A stretch of 28,464 nucleotides of DNA from Elysia marginata. Lineage: Eukaryota > Mollusca > Gastropoda > Plakobranchidae. Where the stretch lies: NCBI GenBank assembly GCA_019649035.1, contig BMAT01013795.1, positions 112,708 through 141,171 of the forward strand, written 5' to 3'. Of this stretch, positions 21,201 to 27,925 are shown in pieces. Every line of letters begins with the position of its first letter. Position 1 is the first letter of the stretch. Position numbers and translations under genes: made by a program. Under the pieces are notes generated by a model. It searched no databases. It was not told the DNA's origin and saw only the letters and a program-made list of their open reading frames with translations.

Positions 21201-21619
21201 ATTCTTCACACAAAGAAGCACATAGAAAATTTTGTTATCTGTATTTTAAGGCTAGATCCAAAAATGTGAACATTCACATAATTTATGAGAATCAAAGAAT
21301 TTAGATTTTTTTTGTTAATTTCTTTAGCTTGACTTGTCAAGAGACAAGAATTTGAAGATATTATAGATTTTGCAACTTTCCAAAGTTCCAAACTTTTAAC
21401 CGTTGAATGCTCACTTTATTTTTCAGGGAAAAACATCAGCGGCCAGGAGAATACTTTGCAAAAGAAATCCTTAGAAGAATGGCGAATCATGGAGATACAG
21501 TCCCAGATGTTCTGGATTTTTTTGAGCATACAAATCCAAAATTGGTGCAACTAATTCTTAAGCTTCATGGATGTGATAAGTGCAGGACTCGCTATTCCTA
21601 CAAGAGTCAACCTTCATAG
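3261..21619 (+). CDS. Sushi-repeat / death-domain-like type I transmembrane receptor (13 exons)
   Basis: Coding exons: 3261-3352, 3722-3790, 5474-5592, 7179-7364, 11012-11197, 11632-11733, 12115-12483, 15635-15679, 16264-16329, 16773-16880, 17806-17880, 20415-20598 and 21427-21619. Their sum is 1794 nt, which is 597 codons plus a TAG stop, with no internal stop. Predicted layout: signal peptide 1-22; unrecognised N-terminal region 23-93; sushi 1 at 95-152; sushi 2 at 157-214; transmembrane helix about 225-247; cytoplasmic linker 248-473; death-domain-like region about 506-582. The likely role is a cell-surface sensor that signals through death-fold adaptors; this is inferred from the architecture. 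The start is the ATG at 3261, with A at -3, G at +4 and a signal peptide directly behind it. Exon borders are visible in the sequence, but the chain is a prediction without transcript support. I know no named orthologue. Confidence 0.75.
3722..3790 (+). CDS. Exon 2: N-terminal ectodomain, part 1
   Basis: The acceptor is a T-rich tract ending in ACAG at 3721 and the donor is GTAAGT at 3791. The codon split AT|G joins exon 1 to this exon and CA|A joins it to exon 3. It encodes residues 31-54, including the tyrosine-rich stretch YTYERGMPYYCTFG with Cys43. No known domain was recognised. Confidence 0.7.
3791..5473 (+). other. Intron 2
   Basis: GT..AG intron of about 1.7 kb. Apart from a GA/GT microsatellite near 3928-3957 it holds only AT-rich sequence and no recognisable element. 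Confidence 0.7.
3928..3957 (+). repeat. Compound G-run, (AG)n, (TG)n microsatellite
   Basis: A poly-G run is followed by AGAGAGAGAG and TGTGTGTGTG in direct succession, within intron 2. Confidence 0.85.
5474..5592 (+). CDS. Exon 3: N-terminal ectodomain, part 2
   Basis: The acceptor is TTTCTCTAG at 5473 and the donor GTAAGT at 5593. It encodes residues 54-94 with Cys62, the motif DDCFRRFQNMVYYGPDG and a Pro/Gly/Phe-rich end. Cys43 and Cys62 are the only cysteines in the mature N-terminal region, so they may pair. The exon ends in phase 1, which sets the phase for the sushi exons that follow. I do not recognise the fold. Confidence 0.72.
5593..7178 (+). other. Intron 3
   Basis: GT..AG intron of about 1.6 kb, AT-rich, with no repeat or coding element recognised. 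Confidence 0.65.
7179..7364 (+). CDS. Exon 4: sushi/CCP domain 1
   Basis: This is a symmetric phase 1-1 exon of 186 nt with acceptor TCTTCCAG and donor GTGAGA. It encodes one complete six-cysteine sushi module: Cys95, 108, 116, 120, 133 and 152. The family marks are NGKL after the first Cys, a C-x-x-x-C-x-x-GY step, and VWSHPEPC at the end with the conserved Trp146. Six-cysteine sushi modules are also known in selectins. CCP domains are extracellular binding modules found in complement regulators and adhesion receptors. There is an N-glycosylation sequon at Asn141. Confidence 0.87.
7549..9918. mobile_element. Possible pogo/Tigger-like DNA transposon remnant in intron 4
   Basis: The left end CAGTCAACTTCGCTATAGTT follows a TA, as expected for Tc1/mariner-class insertions, and resembles pogo/Tigger terminal repeats. 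On the opposite strand the right end reads CAGTTGACTACTGGTAAGTC. The ends share CAGT-AACT and GACTT-like motifs, but the match is imperfect, the right flank lacks an adjacent TA, and I recognised no transposase reading frame inside. It could be an old MITE-like relic or a coincidence. Confidence 0.3.
9919..11011 (+). other. 3' part of intron 4
   Basis: AT-rich intron with a 33-bp imperfect palindrome at 10504-10536 and a T-rich stretch from about 10795 leading to the exon 5 acceptor. The long open frame that runs into exon 5 from 10819 is intron read-through and not an extra exon. Confidence 0.6.
10504..10536. repeat. 33-bp imperfect palindrome
   Basis: The arms are ATGATG..GGACAAAA and TTTTGTCC..CATCAT around one central base, with two mismatched pairs. 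A related half-arm, GATGGCGGACAAA, lies at about 10325. Confidence 0.7.
11012..11197 (+). CDS. Exon 5: sushi/CCP domain 2
   Basis: This is again a 186-nt phase 1-1 exon, with a TTTTTTCAG acceptor and a GTGCGT donor. It encodes Cys157, 170, 178, 182, 195 and 214, the same spacing as domain 1 at every interval (13, 8, 4, 13, 19). By my count about 32 of 61 residues match domain 1, including HGKL/NGKL, SGY/RGY, PVV, SVTC and SAVWSH. Asn199 and Asn203 are in glycosylation sequons. The exon is clearly a tandem duplicate of exon 4. Confidence 0.87.
11440..11510. other. Assembly gap (71 N) in intron 5
   Basis: A run of N. Both flanks carry TTGTTTCAAATT (11392-11403 and 11511-11522), so the join may hide a tandem repeat or an assembly duplication. 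It lies between exons 5 and 6, whose phases already match, so no coding exon needs to be missing. Confidence 0.95.
11632..11733 (+). CDS. Exon 6: transmembrane helix
   Basis: This is a phase 1-1 exon of 102 nt with acceptor CAAATAG and donor GTAATG. A short extracellular stalk (PSQRK) is followed by a continuous hydrophobic segment of about 22 residues starting at WTMGILIGCCVLFII and ending before the polar HGK, close to residue 248. This is a single-pass helix. The basic KCKRGR at the start of the next exon fits the positive-inside rule and supports type I topology. Confidence 0.83.
12115..12483 (+). CDS. Exon 7: cytoplasmic linker with Pro/Gln repeat
   Basis: This is the longest exon (369 nt, phase 1-1), with a long T tract plus GGCAG as acceptor and GTATGT as donor. 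It encodes residues 252-375. The region begins with basic KCKRGRG, has a serine cluster (SISSSRDS), then three tandem copies of an 11-residue unit (NQDGPQPALVP and variants) and an acidic, Ser/Pro-rich end. It is predicted to be disordered and lies inside the cell just below the membrane. No catalytic motif is present. Confidence 0.8.
12222..12320 (+). repeat. 33-bp tandem repeat, three copies, inside exon 7
   Basis: The copies begin at 12222, 12255 and 12288. Each starts AACCAAGATG and encodes an 11-residue NQD-Q-P-A unit. The first two copies are almost identical; the third diverges in its second half (QQPSP replaces LVP). Repeat length is a multiple of three, so copy-number changes would keep the frame. 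Confidence 0.9.
12552..12975 (+). pseudogene. Degenerate LINE (CR1/L2/jockey-like) ORF2 C-terminal fragment
   Basis: Translated with frameshifts, this reads LDNCDALLAGFPKKSF, then LQVVQNNASRLFSRSKKREH, ITSILWDLHWLTIEYRIVFK, then LRSAADS and FKRQLKHHFF. These match the order of the well-known LINE tail region (LD-CN-LL-G-P, LQ-VQN-AAR, HI-LHWLP-RI-FK, LRS, FK--LK--LF). Frameshifts and loss of the expected WN-LP segment show it is dead. It lies in sense orientation in intron 7. Confidence 0.78.
13366..13800 (+). pseudogene. Degenerate non-LTR reverse transcriptase fragment, internally deleted
   Basis: GKVAGPDNITIKAL matches the start of the reverse transcriptase core (GKA-GPD-I). It is followed directly by EMWFIRRILRIP and, further on, by VVLTGRIHCKKERGRLRLTY and DWKLMVINVS, which match the conserved C-terminal tail of RTE/CR1-like elements. 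Most of the RT domain between them is missing, and stops interrupt the frame. It is in sense orientation in intron 7. Confidence 0.75.
13942..14240 (+). mobile_element. tRNA-derived SINE-like repeat
   Basis: A head with an A-box-like GGGCTCAGTGGAA and a B-box-like GGATTGGATTCC lies about 35 bases apart, as in tRNA genes. The body has CCCACCTGTAAAATGGGTACC-like sequence, a stretch I recall from many animal SINEs. Boundaries are approximate and no clear target duplication was found. Confidence 0.55.
14242..14735 (+). repeat. Dispersed repeat, copy A
   Basis: This aligns along its length with 27388-27925 in the same orientation, with many substitutions and small indels. Both share a 31-bp identical core (14358-14388 and 27535-27565), ACTAACTACGTCA near the start, TTTGGCTTT and AGACTAGAAAAA. 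It has no protein-coding capacity. The family is unknown. Confidence 0.8.
14736..15634 (+). other. 3' part of intron 7
   Basis: AT-rich intron sequence ahead of the exon 8 acceptor; nothing recognisable. Confidence 0.55.
15635..15679 (+). CDS. Exon 8: small cytoplasmic exon
   Basis: This is a 45-nt phase 1-1 exon with acceptor TTTTTTCAACAG and donor GTAATT. It encodes ALSDKHILDYPSVMP and adds a YPSV tetrapeptide that fits the YxxPhi endocytic-signal pattern, although so short a match can be chance. Removing the exon would keep the frame. Confidence 0.62.
15680..16263 (+). other. Intron 8
   Basis: AT-rich GT..AG intron of 584 bp with no recognisable element. Confidence 0.6.
16264..16329 (+). 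CDS. Exon 9: small cytoplasmic exon
   Basis: This is a 66-nt phase 1-1 exon with acceptor TTTCAACTGCAG and donor GTGAAT. It encodes SVRSMQDSYYSEACISGRVR and flanking residues, with a Tyr-Tyr pair in an acidic/serine setting that could be phosphorylated (inference). There is no known domain. Confidence 0.62.
16330..16772 (+). other. Intron 9
   Basis: AT-rich GT..AG intron of 443 bp with no recognisable element. Confidence 0.6.
16773..16880 (+). CDS. Exon 10: acidic cytoplasmic exon with two possible donors
   Basis: The acceptor is TTTCAAATTCAG. The longer form uses GTAAGT at 16881 (108 nt). An internal GTAAGC at 16842 gives a 69-nt form. Both end in phase 1, so both join the next exon in frame. 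The extra 13 residues are acidic and contain SPKESTE, which fits the short TRAF6-binding pattern PxExx(acidic/aromatic). The motif match is short and unproven. Confidence 0.62.
16935..17270. repeat. GC-richer insert with GCCGGCC motifs in intron 10
   Basis: A sharp local rise in G+C and CpG, with GCCGGCCAA twice near 16946-16985 and GCCGGCCGGCC at about 17242-17252. The GCCGGCC-rich edges and different composition suggest an inserted element, but no clean terminal repeat or target duplication was found. Confidence 0.35.
17806..17880 (+). CDS. Exon 11: probable cassette exon of the cytoplasmic linker
   Basis: A pyrimidine-containing acceptor ending TTTGACAG at 17805 and a GTAAAC donor at 17881 bound a 75-nt open segment that is phase 1-1, like its neighbours. 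It encodes YMSCTSSELREYTLENLKAR plus a short tail. Skipping it leaves the frame intact (572 residues), so it could be constitutive or alternative. It is the least certain exon, although matching phase, splice sites and coding frame together make chance less likely. Confidence 0.5.
18186..18409 (+). repeat. Long (CT)n pyrimidine tract with CACACCCACTC blocks
   Basis: About 220 bp of nearly pure pyrimidine on the plus strand. CT runs are broken by repeated CACGCACACACCCACTC-type units. It lies in intron 11, between the linker exon and the death-domain exons. Open frames on both strands here are simple-sequence artefacts. Confidence 0.92.
18421..20414 (+). other. 3' part of intron 11
   Basis: AT-rich intron of about 2 kb after the pyrimidine tract. 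No further exon with matching phase and good splice sites was found. Confidence 0.5.
20415..20598 (+). CDS. Exon 12: start of death-domain-like region
   Basis: The acceptor is CTCTAAG at 20414 and the donor GTAATA at 20599. The phase changes from 1 to 2, so this exon is tied to exon 13. It encodes residues 473-533: a cysteine-containing lead-in (CNTNVKCLLNCF), then helix-like segments TLYGYVTQTQQQIERLK and HNLHCFDVEW. The last resembles the short helix 3 region of death domains (the I-x-x-I-E position). The usual tryptophan of helix 2 is not obvious. Confidence 0.72.
20599..21426 (+). other. Intron 12
   Basis: AT-rich GT..AG intron separating the two death-domain exons; it splits the Trp534 codon after two bases. 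No element recognised. Confidence 0.65.
21427..21619 (+). CDS. Exon 13: death-domain C-terminal half and stop codon
   Basis: The acceptor is TTATTTTTCAG at 21426. Codon TG|G joins exon 12, and translation ends at TAG 21617-21619. The segments GEYFAKEILRRMANHGD, TVPDVLDFFEHTNPK and LVQLILKLHG match the order of death-domain helices 4, 5 and 6 (A-x-x-I-L-x-x-M/W, V-x-x-L-L-x-x-L, L-V-x-x-I). A short CDKC motif and a basic, polar tail follow. Death domains recruit adaptors such as FADD, MyD88 or IRAK-type proteins; the partner here is unknown. Confidence 0.75.
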
Positions 21620-23106
21620 CAGGAGTTTAAGCTTTTTTAGATTTATTCCTTTTCTAGGTCTCTTTCCACGGCCGTTTCTGCTTTATCTGAAGAAGGATAT
21701 TTAGTTTTGGTGTTCAGGCACAGTTAATTTCATCAAAGCCAAGATCTTCGGAGCACAAAGGTATTCAGTGTCCATCAGGAAGAGGTCTATAGGCCTGGTC
21801 ATGTCTCACAGTTACCAGCTCATCGTTGAATTACACACATTTTAAGTGCTTATACAAACACATATTTTCTCCAAAGATACAGACCCACCAAAGTTACCCG
21901 GTGTAGCCTCTGGAAAATTACATGATGTTGCAGGTCATCATTTCACATCATGTCCTTACCTCAGGAGCAAAGGAACACATGCCTGTCAGCTTTTACATCA
22001 AATACGTCAGCTGCAGAACGCCTCAAGACTAAGCTTTGATTTATGAAAATGCATAATTTTAAGAAGAACTTACAAGAACCTACCTTTATGTACATGTACC
22101 ACATACTACCACAGTTCCATAAGCCTTAGAAGTGCTTGCCAGCTGAATACATGATTAAGAAAGTGCATCCTGGTGGCAGCAATAGTCCCAAGTGTTTTAT
22201 TCAACCCTGTTTTTGTGCCTTGCAGGGCTGCTGTTATTAAGTTATATATATTATTTGATCACCTTTTCAGAGTGTTTTATTGTATTTTTTTGTGTAGATA
22301 TTGGAGTAAGTTATTATCAATTACACAATTTTTAGATATTTGCTGAAAAGTTGAGTTGCATCCCCAACCTTAAGTCCAAGCTTATCCTTTATAGAGAGAC
22401 CAGTTACTGATAACTTAAGAATATATTTGATGGTGGATTATTGCTTTTTTTTATTTTGTTCTGTATGAATTTTTATCAGAAGGCAAGATAGTATTAGATA
22501 ATGAGATTAATGTCTAAGAGCATTAATGGAAGAGTTTTAGCTGAACACCTTGTTTCATCTTCTGCCGTTTGTGTTTCTAAAAATATTGTGTGGATACCTG
22601 AAGCTCAGGAGAATGAATTCCGAATGATAAATTTATTAATTTGATTTGAATCTACAGTTTATCATGTTTAATGTTTGCACATATTTTGTTTCTCTTTGTT
22701 ATATACATTTTCCTGGCTCTCTCTCTCCCTGTCGATACCTAATATTTGTAAATGTTGTTGCCTTTAAAAAAAAGTTTTTCTGTAAAAATGTCCTTGTCAT
22801 AGTGTAATGAAATCCAAGAACCTCAGAGAACAAAAAATTCATTGTTTTTTCCAAGTGCGAAGTACTACATTTAGTGTTTCTTTTTTTATCCACTGCAATT
22901 TGCCAAACAGAAAATGTTTTTAAAGGAATTGTAGTTGTTATAAAAGGACAGCTGGAGATTGCTTTGTTTTGTTCTTTTTTATTTTAAAAGCTGATGAGTT
23001 TTCCAAGTGCCATGTATCCATTTGGGCGCCTAAAACTGTCTTTTGAACTTCTTGAATTGTTTCCTGAAATGGCTGTGGTTGTTTTGAAATCAATTTAAAT
23101 TTTAAA

Positions 23107-23112
23107 AATAAA
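23107..23112 (+). promoter_or_regulatory. Candidate polyadenylation signal AATAAA (first)
   Basis: Canonical hexamer in the AT-rich DNA about 1.5 kb after the stop codon of the receptor gene. Confidence 0.35.
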
Positions 23113-23184
23113 TGTGCAGTGTTGAAAAAACACAATGCAGTCACAGGGGAAACCTAAATCAAAGTCTTTCAATGAAAATGTAAC

Positions 23185-23190
23185 AATAAA
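23185..23190 (+). promoter_or_regulatory. Candidate polyadenylation signal AATAAA (second)
   Basis: Canonical hexamer followed after about 10-20 bases by TGTAGGGGC and a T run, as is common at cleavage sites. Confidence 0.4.
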
Positions 23191-23732
23191 AATCATATCC
23201 TGTAGGGGCTTTTTTTCCCACTGTTTGGTTTTCCTAAGAATGAAAAATTAATTTGAAGTTTAAAGCTCAATCCTATATTACTGCGTTTATGGAAAGGTTT
23301 TCTTTTGTTTTTACTGCTTCTTAGCATTGCATAATTTAACTGTGATAAAAACTCCTTTAGTAAACCTGCCATACCAAAACACAGTGAAGTGTTCCAAGCC
23401 CATAAAAAATTGGTCATATAGGGTTGAAGCCTTGCTGAGAAAGGTAGAAATTTAGGAGAGGAATATAAATCTAGATGTAATCCTTTGTAATAATTTATCT
23501 CATCTTCCAAGAAATTTGAAAAACAAGCTCTATACAGTATGGCAAAGTTGTGACACAAAATTCAATGTTGAACTTTTATTATTCAATGGAGGGGTCTGAA
23601 AATTTGTCTTATATGTAAATTTGTAAAAAAAGGCAAGTTTTAATTAATGAAGAAAGATTTGCAGATGTGTCCTGTAGCCCGATGGCCTACTTGCACATTT
23701 GCAAATTTCATAGGTGCCAGTTTTCGCTAATT

Positions 23733-23747
23733 AGCGGAAATTCCGCT
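23733..23747. repeat. Short palindrome next to the left inverted repeat
   Basis: AGCGGAAATTCCGCT is a palindrome apart from its centre, and TTCCGCTAT recurs at about 23770. Confidence 0.6.
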
Positions 23748-24306
23748 ATGTTCCGACCTTTCCTATTTTTTCCGCTATCTAGAACTGTCACCCAATTTTC
23801 AAGCAGATTTCCACTTGACCGATACAGATTTGAGGACATACACATGACGGGTCTATGTCTATAAAACTTTTTCTGTTCTACTCTGTTAGAGTATAAAAAA
23901 GAGGATCAAATGTCGGAGTAAACTGCGGCAACCCAACTTTTTCGCCAAAGCCTAGGATAACCTGCATAACAATCAGGTCTTAAAGTAAAAAAAATAGTGG
24001 AAGTGGGCCTAATTGGGAATTGCTTGAAACAGAGAGTGTAAAATGAACCTGCGCAGGTTAAGCTTAGAACAACAGAATACGAAAGGGGAAAGTTCTCTTT
24101 AGGTAAAAGCAATCTTAATCTAGTAATCTAGGTCTACTGATAGTTTGCGAACTTATACTCGATCAACTTTAACCTTGTGAACGCTGAGCTCCCCAGCCTT
24201 GAAATTCCCCAACCCTGGCTATCCAGGCTAAAATTGGGTATTTATCTAGATCTATGTGTACTCCAACTTTATAAAGCATGCAAACAATTCAAAATTGGTA
24301 CACCAT

Positions 24307-24400
24307 TGAGTAGGGTATTTGACGCTTCATCAGTGTACTGGTGAGTAGGGTATTTGACACATGAAAACTTCACCGTTGTACTGGTGAATAGGGTTCATAG
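24307..24400 (+). repeat. Short degenerate tandem repeat
   Basis: GAGTAGGGTATTTGAC occurs at about 24308 and 24343, each followed by a variable stretch and GTACTGGTGA. A third partial unit, GAATAGGG, follows. Confidence 0.65.
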
Positions 24401-25281
24401 GGTTAAACAGCACTAGCGCATAGCACAGCATAGTCAAATGAAGGTTCTACGGCAAGGTTGTACTAGCCAAGCAAGACAGATGAACTAGATGAAGATAAGC
24501 TACTGATTACCGCTATTGTAGGTCATATCATAAAAATTTCACCGTACTGCAAACAGTACTGTAGATATATAGAGCTTTTATAGGTCTAACTTATAAATTT
24601 TCACCTGTAAGATCTACATAATCTGATTTAGTCTTAGATTTGTATTATTTTGTAGAGGGATACAAATTTATTTTAGGCAGGAATGCAGATGGAGACTATA
24701 TAGGTGTGAACTGAAAGCCAGAACATCTAGAAATCTTTACCTGCCAAGTACAATGGAAAATGGAATAGAGATCTAAATAAACCGGCAATGTGGATTTTAA
24801 GTCTTTTACCCCTAGTCTACTGCAAATACCAATATCTGTACATGTACTTAGCTTTTTTTTATCCTCTATCATCTAGTCTATATTCGTCTAACTATGAGAA
24901 TCTGTAGAGGAAGGTTACAGGGTGCATTGAACGCCACTTCCTGGATTTAGATCTCGGCTCAGATTTTTTTTTAAACATAAGAAATAATTATAAAAATGGC
25001 TCAAGAGACTTCTTTGATAAAAAGAATCAGCTTTTGGTGAATGCCTAAATATGTAGATATGTTAGGGCTCCATGTGTTATTAGCACCAGGGCCTTTCATT
25101 TCTATGGAAAACACATGTAGCCTAATGTATTCCAATCAAATAAACGTAATTTTTAGAGCTGAAACTGATTCCCCGGACCCCCCAAGAAAAGCTCCCGCCT
25201 TCGGTAGTCGCATCATCTGTTACTCAACGCCAGTGAAGTTCCTCCTTTTTTAAAATTATAAAGTGGCACCTATGAAAATTT

Positions 25282-27387
25282 AAATGATTGTGACTAAAAA
25301 TAGTAAAATGTCTTTTTAAAAAGTGTATGCTGTTTAGTGGAATGGAATTTTCTGCTGTTTTCAAGCAGAACTCAATGTACTATTATTTTTTATTACTCTC
25401 ATATATATGTATGGTTATTTGTTGAGATGTTATTCTATTGAATCTTTCAGTGACATGCATCTTCCAAGGAAAGCAAAACTACTGAGCTTTCCTGCATGTG
25501 TAGAGGAATAAGCTGTGGATTTGATATGTTCAAATGGCATCTGTTTTGTAGATACATTCCTCTGCCTGTCACAAAACAATACAGATGCTCAGGAACAGTT
25601 AAAGAAAAAAAGAAAAAAATGGAATATTTGACTTGTCACTTGGGTTGCCTTGCCATTAGGTGGGAGTATAGTAAATCTGAAGAGCAAATATGACCTTTAC
25701 TATCAAAAGTCAAGCAGTGATTGTTAAAAGTGGAGGGTAAGCTGTGGTATTATTTTTGTTGTTGTTTGTTTGTTTAGTTTGTGATATCTTAAGAAAACTT
25801 TTAATAGTTTATCGAATGTCATGCTTGAAGTATTATGGTTGCCAGGGAAGAGGTCTGTGTGGCTGGAATCTTGTCGTTTATTCTCGAGCACCAGCACAGC
25901 TTTGCACCAAGTCTGTTGTCATGTATTATTATCATCAGTTGAAAAATACAGGTACTTAATTTTTGTGGAAAATGTGAATCTGCACACAAAGCAGATAAAA
26001 CAATACTGCGTAAAAGAGAGATGATGGATGTTTTCTATTTTGTTAAGGCAACGGCTGGCTCTTTTAAATCTTACCACTGTGAATGGTTTCTAGCTTTAAC
26101 TTTTAAAACTTTTGTAACCCAAGTAAGATTCTCACTGTAAGTCATTATTACTTAATTGGTGTTTTCAAGAATGCAGAAAAGGTTAAAAAAAAATTGTAGG
26201 CCTACATTAGAATTAATTTTTACACAGTGCCAATTCAAACATTGATGTGTTAATTATTGATTATGTAATTTTTTTAGCTTAGAATCATTCTGTAACACTG
26301 TTTTTAAAGCTTCCATTTTTCCTTGTTTAAAGCTGTTCTTGCTTGCGATCACTAAACAAGGACTATTTATAATTATGATAGAGGATTTTCTTATATATAG
26401 CGTACCTTGCATCATACAGCATCAGATTCAACAAACTGATTGTCAGTACCCATAATTATTTTTTCTTTGTCACTGTAACTGTGCCTTTAAATTGAATTTA
26501 ATAAAATAAGACTTCAGAGTCAGGCCTATAAAGTCAAATTACGTTTTGAAAATAGAAAACTACTATAGTTATAAAAAAAACTTTTGAAAAAGGATGGATG
26601 GCATGAGGTAGGAATGTTGGTGAGTTAGCACCAGTAAGTATTGTGACATTACTATAAATTAATATTGTGTGAGCAATCTAAGCTTTGAATCCAAAGAAAT
26701 AAACCTATCCGTTGATAAAGTGGGGTTTTTTTTTATTATCAACCATTGTGCCTCAAAGCTGATCCTTCTTTTGAAACTTTTTTTTTTTAAAGGATATTGC
26801 TTATAATAAACATTGATAGTAACAAAATTCAATGAGTATCAGAAGATCTTGTGGGATTGGAAAACCCTGTATAACATAACAGATTCTCATAAGCTTTTTG
26901 GGTATAAACTTGTTGCAAAAGTGATAGATTTTAAGTAAGGCTGTCAAACTCTAGCTGGCAGGGGAAGCCTCTCCTGTAAAATTATAAAGAAAAAATTTAT
27001 AGAAGATGTTTAGATGTATTGCCATTAATTTTCCAGCTTATGTTGATGTAGGGTAACATTTTGTCGAGTGTATTATTAACACATTGTTTTACATTTTGCA
27101 AGTTTATAAGTATACAATAACAACTTCCATTGTCAAAATATTGTATTTATATTTATCTTTAACATTGTTCTGGATTGCACAGGCTTGTCTGGGCAGATGA
27201 ACTATACAGACCTGCCTATTTGTACCAACTTTAGCAGTACATACCGAATTTTATTGATTTTTTAACGTCATTCACAATTTCTCGATATTGCTTTGAAACG
27301 TACCGATTTTCTAATGTGATGAGAGGTCACTGTTTTTCTCAATTTCCCAGAGACTGATTCATAGGAAAGTCATAGGCCTAAAGCTAA
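25282..27387. other. Non-coding region, no gene recognised
   Basis: AT-rich DNA. Short open frames such as those at 25496-26024 lack splice-supported continuation and domain features. Several AATAAA motifs are present near 26500-26820 and could serve a distal 3' end of the receptor transcript. Confidence 0.45.
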
Positions 27388-27925
27388 AATTGTCGTTACT
27401 AGTCATAGTTTTTTTTTCTAGTCTAGTCGATATTCATGGACAATTTTTTATTAAGACTAACTACGTCAAAAAAAGTGTGAGAATTCCCGGAAGCCAAATT
27501 GACCTCCTAGAGATTAAAGCTATGGAAAAGTAGGTAAAGTAAGAATGAAAGTCCATCAAACTTTTTCTTTTATAGACAGCATGGCGAGGGGGGAATCTCC
27601 CATTTCCTATGAAAATCTAAAAGTTTCCTGAAATTATAAGAATTCAATGAAAATCCTCAAAACATCATCAGCTTCTATAAAATATTCTAATTTGACCTGA
27701 AATTTTCTCATTTTGGCTTTAAGTTTGGCAAGGTTAACATTATTTATTTTTTATAGGAAAGAAAGAGACTGAAGTCCAAATTCTACTACTTAGTCCACCC
27801 TCAGGCAGCGTGTACATTTAGGCCAAAATTCTAGACTAGAAAAAGTCCATGAATAGGAGTATAGGCTCCAGATTTAAGCACCCGCTTGATTTAGTTTATT
27901 AGTTTAGCATACGTGAATTACTCTC
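27388..27925 (+). repeat. Dispersed repeat, copy B
   Basis: This is the second copy of the repeat at 14242-14735, in the same orientation. It contains a small insertion relative to copy A around 27757-27776 and shares the 31-bp identical core at 27535-27565. Confidence 0.8.

Larger units (their letters stand above)
21620..23210 (+). other. Probable 3' untranslated region
   Basis: The sequence after the stop is AT-rich and non-coding. The first canonical poly(A) signals that I see downstream are AATAAA at 23107-23112 and AATAAA at 23185-23190, the latter followed by a T-rich stretch near 23210. The true end cannot be fixed without cDNA; later AATAAA motifs near 26500, 26700 and 26800 are possible distal ends. 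A short open frame at 21846-22046 shows no family resemblance. Confidence 0.45.
23703..25281. mobile_element. Candidate non-autonomous DNA transposon bounded by inverted repeats
   Basis: The left end AAATTTCATAGGTGCCAG is mirrored at the right end, whose reverse complement at 25261-25281 reads AAATTTTCATAGGTGCCACT. The span is 1.58 kb, contains no recognised transposase and includes a short tandem repeat at 24307-24400. Flanking target duplications are not clear. Confidence 0.5.

Noticed and set aside
21846-22046. Small open frame in the 3' untranslated region
   Set aside because: It lies after the stop, has no splice context and shows no recognisable family.
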